Below, piece by piece: positions 58,160 through 64,000 of a stretch of DNA of 64,000 nucleotides. Origin of the DNA: Streptomyces sp. yr375 (GTDB lineage Bacteria > Actinomycetota > Actinomycetes > Streptomycetales > Streptomycetaceae). Position 1 is the first letter of the stretch. The number at the start of each line of letters is the position of its first letter. The translations under genes and the position numbers were made by a program. The notes under the pieces were generated by a model. The model searched no databases. It was not told the DNA's origin and saw nothing but the letters and a program-made list of their open reading frames with translations. Where the stretch lies: positions 62,001 to 126,000 of the forward strand of contig NZ_FOFF01000012.1 of NCBI RefSeq assembly GCF_900110755.1, written 5' to 3'.

Positions 58160-59659
58160 ATGACCCAGTGGACCTCGGCGGTGGGGGCCGCACAGCTCGC
58201 GCGGCTGCTCAAGTCCCAGCAGGACCGCCCGGCCGGCCCCGGGACGCGCCGCCCGCCCGCCTACCGGGCGCTCGCCGACGGCGTCCGGCTGCTGGTGCTG
58301 GAAGGCCGCGTCCCCGTCGCCGCCCGGCTGCCCGCCGAACGGGAACTGGCCCTCTCCCTCGCCGTGAGCCGTACGACCGTCGCCGCCGCCTACGAGGCGC
58401 TGCGCGCGGAAGGGTTCCTGGAGTCGCGGCGCGGGGCCGGGAGCTGGACGGCCGTCCCGGCGGGCAACCCGGTTCCGGCGCGCGGCCTGGAGCCCCTGCC
58501 GCCCGAGGCCCTCGGCTCCATGATCGACCTGGGCTGCGCGTCCCTGCCCGCGCCCGAGCCGTGGCTCACCCGCGCCGTCCAGGGCGCGCTGGAGGAGCTG
58601 CCTCCGTACGCCCACACGCACGGCGACTACCCGGCGGGGCTGCCCGCGCTGCGGGCGATGATCGCCGAGCGGTACACCGCGCGCGGGATCCCGACGATGC
58701 CCGAGCAGGTCATGGTCACGACCGGGGCGATGGGGGCCATCGACGCCATCTGCCACCTGTTCGGCGGGCGCGGCGAGCGCATCGCCGTCGAGTCGCCCTC
58801 CTACGCCAACATCCTTCAACTGATGCGGGAGGCGGGCGCCCGGCTGGTGCCCGTCGCGATGGCCGAGGGCCTCGCCGGGTGGGACATGGACCGCTGGCGC
58901 CAGGTCCTGCGCGACGCCGCGCCGCGCATCGCCTACGTCGTCGCCGACTTCCACAACCCGACCGGCGCGCTCGCCGACGAGGACCAGCGGCGCCGCCTCG
59001 TGGAGGCGGCCCGCTCCGCCGGTACGGTCCTGGTCGCCGACGAGACCATGAGCGAACTGTGGCTCGACGACGACGTCGAGATGCCGCGGCCCGTGTGCGG
59101 CTTCGACCCCGCCGGGTCGGCGGTGGTCACGGTCGGGTCGGCGAGCAAGGCCTTCTGGGCCGGGATGCGCATCGGCTGGGTGCGGGCGGCGCCGGACGTC
59201 ATCCGCAGCCTCGTCGCCGCCCGCGCCTACGCCGACATGGGCACGCCCGTGCTGGAGCAGCTCGCGGTGAACTGGCTGTTCAGCACCGGCGGCTGGGAGC
59301 AGGCCGTCGAACTGCGGCGCGCCCAGGCCCGGGGGCACCGGGACGACCTGGTGGGGGCGTTGCGCCGGGAGCTGCCGGAGTGGGAGTTCACCGTGCCCAA
59401 GGGCGGGCTGACGCTGTGGGTGCGGGCCGGCGGGCTCTCCGGGTCGCGGCTCGCCGAGGCGGGGGAGCGGGTGGGCCTCAGGGTGCCGTCCGGGCCCCGG
59501 TTCGGGGTCGACGGCGCGTTCGAGGGGTATGTGCGGCTGCCGTTCACGGTGGGCGGCGCGGTGGCGGACGAGGCCGCCGCGCGACTGGCCGCCGCAGCGC
59601 GGATCGTCGAGAGCGGGGGCGCGACGGCCGGCGAGGGCCCGCGCACGTTCGTGGCGTAA
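58160..59659 (+). CDS. yczR: MocR-type transcriptional regulator (GntR HTH fused to aminotransferase fold), YczR group
   Basis: This is a 499-residue fusion protein. The N-terminal GntR winged HTH (YRALADGVRLLVLEGRVPVAARLPAERELALSLAVSRTTVAAAYEALRAEGFL) is joined to a type I aminotransferase domain whose PLP lysine is in VVTVGSASKAFWAGMRIGWV. MocR proteins use PLP as effector. YczR is predicted from comparative genomics to regulate the divergent yczE. The 152-nt divergent spacer has repeated GTGG(T/C)C units (58035-58085) and a GCCATCCATGGC palindrome. Confidence 0.92.
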   Translation: MTQWTSAVGAAQLARLLKSQQDRPAGPGTRRPPAYRALADGVRLLVLEGRVPVAARLPAERELALSLAVSRTTVAAAYEALRAEGFLESRRGAGSWTAVPAGNPVPARGLEPLPPEALGSMIDLGCASLPAPEPWLTRAVQGALEELPPYAHTHGDYPAGLPALRAMIAERYTARGIPTMPEQVMVTTGAMGAIDAICHLFGGRGERIAVESPSYANILQLMREAGARLVPVAMAEGLAGWDMDRWRQVLRDAAPRIAYVVADFHNPTGALADEDQRRRLVEAARSAGTVLVADETMSELWLDDDVEMPRPVCGFDPAGSAVVTVGSASKAFWAGMRIGWVRAAPDVIRSLVAARAYADMGTPVLEQLAVNWLFSTGGWEQAVELRRAQARGHRDDLVGALRRELPEWEFTVPKGGLTLWVRAGGLSGSRLAEAGERVGLRVPSGPRFGVDGAFEGYVRLPFTVGGAVADEAAARLAAAARIVESGGATAGEGPRTFVA

Positions 59660-59757
59660 CGCCCGCGCATGAGGACGCGGGCGGGTGTGTCGCCCGCCCG
59701 CGTGGGCACCTGCCGCTCCGGCTGTGCAGCCCTTTTCCGCTGCGCTGCCGGCGGTGG

Positions 59758-61329
59758 CTACTCGGCGACCGCCGCCTCCACCGGCATCGGCAGTGCCTCC
59801 GGGGCGGTCGGTGTGGAGTGCGGTGGCAGGAGGTTCAGGACCGTCTTGCGGTCGGCGTCGCTTGTCGCGTCGTCGTACGGGTCCGGAGTGGCCGGTACTT
59901 GGAGCCGGTGTACCGGGCCCGACCCCAGCCGGGCGTAGCCGCGTCCCGGTGGGACGTGGTCGACGGGTGTGGTGTGCGGGGGCGCGCCGAGCACCGTCGA
60001 CAGGTGCTCCCGTGAGGCCGGTCCGAGCACGACCCGCGCGCGGGTGTGCTGCCGTACGGCGTCGCTCAGGGAGTCCAGGGCGTCGAACTGCTCGGCGACG
60101 ACCACCGTGACGGCGGCCGCGCGGCCGTGCCGGAGGGGGACCTGGAGGAGGGCCAGCGGGTCCTTGTGGCCGTCCGCGTGGGCGAGGTGGGTGAAGGCGG
60201 TGGGGCGGTCCAGGACGATCCACAGGGGGCGCTTGGTGTCGTCCGGCGGGGCCTGCCCCGCCTGCCGGGCCAGGTTGGCGGCGATGAGACGGCGCTCCGT
60301 CTCGCCCGCCGCCCACTCCAGGGCGGCCATCGCCCCGGCCAGTCCGACCTCGACGCCCAGGACGCCGTCCCGGCCGGTCAGGCAGGCGTACTCGCCGGTG
60401 CCGCCGCCGTCGACGATCAGGACGTCGCCGTACTGGAGGGCCTGGAGGGCGACGGAGCGCAGCAGGGTCGAGGTGCCGCTGCCGGGCTGGCCGACCGCCA
60501 GCAGGTGCGGCTCGGTGGAGCGGACGCCGGTGCGCCAGACGACCGGCGGGACGTCGCGCTGGTGCTTGCCTTCCTTGCCGAAGGCGAGGGGCAGCGTGCG
60601 CTGGACCCGGGAGGGGTCGGTGAAGCCGAGCACCGTCTCGCCGGGGGCGGTGACGAAGCGCTGGGCTGCGATGTCGGTGGGGAGGGGGTCGAGGACGCCG
60701 ACCGTGAGTTCGTTGCCCTCCTCGTCCCAGACGAAGAGGTACTCGCGGCCGCGGCCCGACTTCGCGGCGAGCAACTGCTCGATCCGCGCGCGGGGGGCCG
60801 CTTCGCCGTCCGGGAAGTACGCCGGGTAGCGGATCACGAGGTGGGTGATGCGGCCCGAGTCGTCGAACTCCTGGGCCGGGAAGACCTTCTCCCACTCGCC
60901 GCCGTGGGCGTAGAGGGGAGAAGGGTCCTCGGCCGTCGAGAAGTACGGCACCAGAGCGTCGTACAGGACCTGGAGCCGCTGGGTCTGCGACTCGTCGGGG
61001 CCTTCGGGAGCCGGTGGGGTGCGGTCCCTGCCCTGCCAGGCCGCCGCCGCCATCAGGGTGATGACGGCGAGCAGCGGCCCGTACGGCACCAGTACGACGA
61101 CCAGGATCACCGAGGCCGCCAGGAACAGCAGCGGTCCGCGCCGGTCCTTGGGGGTCTCGGCCCACCTGCGCCGCCCGGCCGAGGCCAGCCGGCGCAGTCC
61201 GCGGGTGATCGTGATCAGCGGATGGAGGACATCGGTGGCGCTGTCGGCCGCCGTCCGGGCCAGCTCCCGGCTCCGGGCGATCTGCGCGTTGCCTGTGCTC
61301 AGGATGCGGGGGAGGGGGCGCCGGACCAC
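59758..61329 (-). CDS. sffA: SffA: SpoIIIE/FtsK-like septal protein with a degenerate P-loop
   Basis: This 523-residue protein is encoded after smeA. In S. coelicolor, SmeA recruits SffA to sporulation septa, where it contributes to chromosome segregation and spore maturation. Two N-terminal membrane helices (LLFLAASVILVVVLVPYGPLLAVITLMAAAA, residues ~67-98) precede a P-loop ATPase domain. The Walker A region (residues 280-288) reads GQPGSGTST, with Thr where FtsK has the essential Lys. A Walker B-like RPLWIVLDRP follows. Nucleotide hydrolysis is therefore doubtful. The GTG start has AGGAGA 5 nt upstream. Confidence 0.92.
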   Translation of the reverse strand: MVRRPLPRILSTGNAQIARSRELARTAADSATDVLHPLITITRGLRRLASAGRRRWAETPKDRRGPLLFLAASVILVVVLVPYGPLLAVITLMAAAAWQGRDRTPPAPEGPDESQTQRLQVLYDALVPYFSTAEDPSPLYAHGGEWEKVFPAQEFDDSGRITHLVIRYPAYFPDGEAAPRARIEQLLAAKSGRGREYLFVWDEEGNELTVGVLDPLPTDIAAQRFVTAPGETVLGFTDPSRVQRTLPLAFGKEGKHQRDVPPVVWRTGVRSTEPHLLAVGQPGSGTSTLLRSVALQALQYGDVLIVDGGGTGEYACLTGRDGVLGVEVGLAGAMAALEWAAGETERRLIAANLARQAGQAPPDDTKRPLWIVLDRPTAFTHLAHADGHKDPLALLQVPLRHGRAAAVTVVVAEQFDALDSLSDAVRQHTRARVVLGPASREHLSTVLGAPPHTTPVDHVPPGRGYARLGSGPVHRLQVPATPDPYDDATSDADRKTVLNLLPPHSTPTAPEALPMPVEAAVAE

Positions 61330-61369
61330 TGCTGTCTCCTGGAGGTGCGTACGGACGGGACGTGCGGCG

Positions 61370-61564
61370 TCAGAACTTGATGCCGCCCAGCAGGCTGGCC
61401 AGACTCTCGCCGCCGGCCTTGATGCTCGGAGCGATGGCCGTGCTGGCCATGTAGAAGCCGAAGAGGGCCGAGACCACGGCGTGGGACGCCTTGAGCCCGT
61501 CCTTGCGGAAGAAGAGGAAGACGATGATGCCGAGCAGGACCACGCCTGACATGGACAGGATCAT
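61370..61564 (-). CDS. smeA: SmeA: small sporulation membrane protein
   Basis: This 64-residue protein has an N-terminal helix (MILSMSGVVLLGIIVFLFF) and a second hydrophobic stretch (SHAVVSALFGFYMASTAIAP), ending GGESLASLLGGIKF. It matches the known SmeA, which localises to sporulation septa and targets SffA. The two genes are 40 nt apart on the same strand and are expressed in sporulating aerial hyphae in S. coelicolor. GGAGA lies upstream of the ATG. The upstream ~200 nt are AT-rich for this genome. Confidence 0.93.
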   Translation of the reverse strand: MILSMSGVVLLGIIVFLFFRKDGLKASHAVVSALFGFYMASTAIAPSIKAGGESLASLLGGIKF

Positions 61565-61825
61565 TTGAGTTCTCCTGGTTCGCGGGGACAGTCACCATGA
61601 GTACTTCCAGGCTCACAGGATGTATCCATACGATAAAAGGTGCAACCGGGTGAAATTCGGCAGATTTCCCCCGGCTGGCGGAGCGTCTGGTGGGCTGCTG
61701 AGCAGCGAAATTGCGTCGAACGGGTCTGCCCGTGATCTTTGCCGCCGGCGGGACCGGCCATGTGTGCGGCGAGCCAGTACGCTGGCGATTCACCTGAACG
61801 GTTGTAGCGAGAGGCGGTCCGGCCG

Positions 61826-62218
61826 ATGTCCGAAGCCCCCGACCCCGAGGTCGTGGAACTGGCGACGAAGATCTTCGATCTGGCCCGCCGGGGACAGACC
61901 GAGGAGCTCGTGGCCTACGTCGACGCGGGCGTTCCCGCAGGCCTGACCAACGACCGCGGCGACTCGCTCGTGATGCTCGCCGCGTACCACGGGCACGCCG
62001 AGGCGGTCCGGGCCCTGCTGGCCCGCGGCGCCGAGGCCGACCGGATCAACGACCGGGGGCAGACCCCGCTCGCCGGAGCCGTCTTCAAGGGTGAGACGGA
62101 CGTCATCAGGGCCCTGCTGGAGGCCGGCGCCGACCCCTCACAGGGCACGCCGTCGGCCGTCGACACGGCCCGCATGTTCGGCAAGACGGAGCTGCTGGCA
62201 CTGTTCGGCGCGCACTGA
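61826..62218 (+). CDS. Ankyrin-repeat protein
   Basis: This 130-residue protein is made of about three ankyrin repeats (NDRGDSLVMLAAYHGHAEAVRALLARGAEADRI, NDRGQTPLAGAVFKGETDVIRALLEAGADPSQG). Capping helices lie at both ends. It is cytoplasmic and probably a protein-protein interaction module. It is divergent from smeA and may share its developmental promoter region. No partner can be named. Confidence 0.9.
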   Translation: MSEAPDPEVVELATKIFDLARRGQTEELVAYVDAGVPAGLTNDRGDSLVMLAAYHGHAEAVRALLARGAEADRINDRGQTPLAGAVFKGETDVIRALLEAGADPSQGTPSAVDTARMFGKTELLALFGAH

Positions 62219-62541
62219 GCCGACGGTCCTGGGCAGGTCGAGAGAAGTTCCTGACCGGATAAATCAACGACCACGGGGGAGGCGGTACAAGGCCGCCGGA
62301 AATTTCGGTCGCGGCAGGTAGAACAGCCGGGTCATCATGACGTCGTGATTCACGGACGTGATGGCTGGGCAGGTGTTGCCGCACCGCGCGGGCCGTGACG
62401 CGGTCCGCATGGGCCACTGACGAGAGGCAGAAGGAAATGGTCTACAGCAAGCAGGAAACGGCGGGCGCCCCGACGTGTTGTCACGCGGCCAGGTAGTGCA
62501 CGTCCCCGGTTGCGTCGACGCTTGATGTGAGGCTGTTTCCC
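62219..62541. other. Intergenic region between the ankyrin and HEAT genes
   Basis: The 323 nt hold a 19-codon ORF with a good ribosome binding site (62437-62496, listed separately) and a weaker 19-codon ORF (62361-62420). There is also a GACGTC-centred near-palindrome (62338-62349). No clear promoter pair is visible. Confidence 0.6.
62437..62496 (+). CDS. Small ORF (19 codons) with a Cys-Cys-His run, possible leader peptide
   Basis: The ATG at 62437 is preceded by GAGAGG 8 nt upstream. It encodes MVYSKQETAGAPTCCHAAR, then TAG. The stop lies 45 nt before the HEAT gene's ATG. Two consecutive TGT codons, rare in this genome, near the end recall amino-acid-sensing leader peptides. It could also be a genuine micro-protein. 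There is no proof of translation. Confidence 0.4.
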   Translation: MVYSKQETAGAPTCCHAAR

Positions 62542-63963
62542 ATGTTCGATCCGGTCATAGCGCCCAGCGGTACGCTGCTCGGCCTGCTTCAGAGGGGCCG
62601 CGGCGACGGCACGCTGCACGCGCTCACCGCCCCGCGCGCCGAGGCGCTCGCGGCGCTGAACCACTGTGTGCTGCGGGATCCCCGCCACGACTGGCAGGTG
62701 GAGAACCGCTCCCTCTACTACGCCCGCCTCTACCTCGACCTGAACGGCGAGCTGGACGAGATCGAGGCCCACCTCTTCGACGTCGAGGACGTCTTCGACA
62801 CCGAGGAGTCACGCACGGGCCTGGCCCTCGCCGTCCTCGGCCACCTCGCCTCCTACGGCCGGCGGGACGCCCTCGACCTGCTGCGCAGATACGCCGCCTC
62901 GGGCGCCAACTGGGCCTGGGCCCTGGACGAACTCGCCCTGCGGGACGACGACGCAGGGCTGCGCGCCCTCGCCGTGCCCGTGCTCGCGCGGTTCGCCACC
63001 GACGCCGAGGGCGAGGCCGAACTCGTCGCCGCCGTCCGGGACGCCTTCGAGCCACGGCCCTGGCGGCTGTGGGCCGAGGATCCCCGCGAACACGTCTCCA
63101 CGCGCGTGCGTGCCGCCCACGAGGCCGGCTCCTTCGACCGCTGGCAACGGCAGATGCGCCCCGGCGGACCCCGGCCCGGCTGGAGCGTGCGCGCCGTGTT
63201 CGAGTGGGCCCAACAGGGCGTCGAGCGCGGCGCGGCCCTCCATGTCCCCGCCGCCCGCTGCCTGTCCGCCGTGGCCGGCCCCGAGGACCGCCCCGAGATC
63301 GTGCAGGCGGCCAAGGACGGCGGCGACGGAGCCCGATGTACGGCCCTGCGCTACCTCGCCGACTGCAATGATCCCGACGCCCCGGTCCTGATCGAACAGG
63401 CCGTCGCCGCCGGCTCGACGGCCGTCGTGGAGGCCGCCGTCGACGCCTTCGAACGGATGCGCAGCGTCGCCGCCGTCGACCGGGCCCGCGGCTGGGTCCA
63501 CCGGCCCGACGCCCTCGGCGCCGCCGCCGGCCGCATGCTCGCCTGCCGGGGCGGCGTCCAGGACAGCGACCTGGTCCTCGGCGCCCTGCGCGAGGCCGTA
63601 CGCGGCGAGGGCTGCGACGCGCCGACCCTGTGGACCCTCGTCGACGGCGCCGGACGGCTCGGCATCGGCTGCGCGGCACCGGTTTTGCGCCACATCTATC
63701 GCGAGACGGCCTCGTCCCATCTGCGCGGGCGCTGCGCCCGCGCACTCGCCGCCACCGACCCCTCCTACGCGGCCGGGTTCGCCGTCGAGTGCCTGTGGGA
63801 CTGCGAGGAGGGCACCCGCGAGATCGCCGCCCGGCACGCCGAGACCGGTGACACCCGGGTCGTGGAGCGGCTGCGCCGGCTCGCCGCCGACCCGGCCGAG
63901 GAGGCGGAGGTCCAGACCGCCGTCCGGAGCCGGATCGGACCGGACGCCGCGTCGGCCATGTGA
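62542..63963 (+). CDS. HEAT-repeat protein
   Basis: This 473-residue soluble alpha-solenoid contains about eight HEAT-like helical repeats (ALAVLGHLASYGRRDALDLLRRYAASG, AAKDGGDGARCTALRYLADCNDPDAPVLIEQAVAAGSTAVVEAAVDAFERM, ARALAATDPSYAAGFAVECLWDCEEGTREIAARHAE). No catalytic motif is visible, so it is a probable scaffold or adaptor. The ATG at 62542 has GAGG at about 9 nt; a GTG at 62527 is possible. It is the last gene in the window. Confidence 0.85.
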   Translation: MFDPVIAPSGTLLGLLQRGRGDGTLHALTAPRAEALAALNHCVLRDPRHDWQVENRSLYYARLYLDLNGELDEIEAHLFDVEDVFDTEESRTGLALAVLGHLASYGRRDALDLLRRYAASGANWAWALDELALRDDDAGLRALAVPVLARFATDAEGEAELVAAVRDAFEPRPWRLWAEDPREHVSTRVRAAHEAGSFDRWQRQMRPGGPRPGWSVRAVFEWAQQGVERGAALHVPAARCLSAVAGPEDRPEIVQAAKDGGDGARCTALRYLADCNDPDAPVLIEQAVAAGSTAVVEAAVDAFERMRSVAAVDRARGWVHRPDALGAAAGRMLACRGGVQDSDLVLGALREAVRGEGCDAPTLWTLVDGAGRLGIGCAAPVLRHIYRETASSHLRGRCARALAATDPSYAAGFAVECLWDCEEGTREIAARHAETGDTRVVERLRRLAADPAEEAEVQTAVRSRIGPDAASAM

Positions 63964-64000
63964 CACCGCCGTGCGACACCGGGGCGGGCCGCCGACCGAG

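Noticed and set aside
58079..61165. 1028-codon minus-strand open frame over yczR and sffA
   Set aside because: It overlaps a certain gene on the other strand and sffA in another frame, with an Arg/Pro/Gly-rich artefact composition.

Overview
This window is a GC-rich chromosomal segment from a Streptomyces species. The evidence is strong G/C bias at third codon positions, many GTG and a few TTG starts, and actinobacterial signature genes: rbpA, the sIHF/mIHF nucleoid protein, the SmeA-SffA sporulation pair, polyprenol-phosphate mannose synthase and actinobacterial-type PriA. The gene order matches what I remember of the S. coelicolor chromosome core around SCO1413-SCO1484. There is no sign of a plasmid, prophage, IS element, CRISPR array, rRNA or tRNA.

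Layout, left to right. (1) 1-5.8 kb holds the distal part of the pyrimidine cluster: carA end, carB, pyrD, pyrF. (2) 6.0-10.2 kb holds housekeeping genes: mihF, gmk, rpoZ, coaBC, metK. (3) 10.2-16.0 kb holds priA, a small HTH gene on the other strand, fmt and rsmB, ending in a strong bidirectional terminator. (4) 16.1-19.7 kb (minus strand) holds argG, with a leaderless-type promoter inside a probable ArgR operator, and an MMPL exporter. (5) 19.9-23.7 kb holds rpe, a SorC/DeoR sugar-type regulator, an orphan barstar-like protein and guaB1. (6) 23.8-28.3 kb is a probable basic-amino-acid catabolic cluster: an Lrp/AsnC regulator, an MFS transporter with an in-frame stop after its fifth codon, a DavA-like amidase and a DavB-like FAD monooxygenase. 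(7) 28.3-34.0 kb holds a DUF5995 protein, an NCS2 uracil/xanthine permease, a divergent MFS/ROK pair sharing an operator, and an NmrA-type SDR. (8) 34.3-38.9 kb is an FMN riboswitch followed by ribE-ribM-ribAB-ribH, then hisE-hisG. (9) 38.9-49.1 kb holds a PH-domain membrane protein, two tandem CNNM/CBS proteins, an EccA/CbbX-type AAA+ ATPase, a uridine-kinase-like protein, a Tat-exported C39-like protein, a small membrane protein, a TetR regulator and an acyl-CoA dehydrogenase. (10) 49.5-57.4 kb holds a CxxC hypothetical protein, a second Lrp/AsnC regulator, a YtcJ-type amidohydrolase, ppm1, fxsA, rbpA (with a textbook SigR promoter), a UMF1-type MFS protein and a glycerophosphodiesterase. 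(11) 57.4-64 kb holds the divergent yczE/yczR pair, smeA-sffA, an ankyrin protein, a 19-codon small ORF and a HEAT-repeat protein.

Most of the window is conserved core genome. The parts most worth checking are: the DavAB-like cluster with a CGCAAC/GTTGCG motif upstream of both the regulator and the amidase; the nonsense codon in its transporter; the SffA P-loop that lacks the Walker A lysine; the small ORF with a Cys-Cys-His run upstream of the HEAT gene; several strain-variable tandem repeats next to stop codons; and a strong promoter about 450 nt upstream of ppm1.
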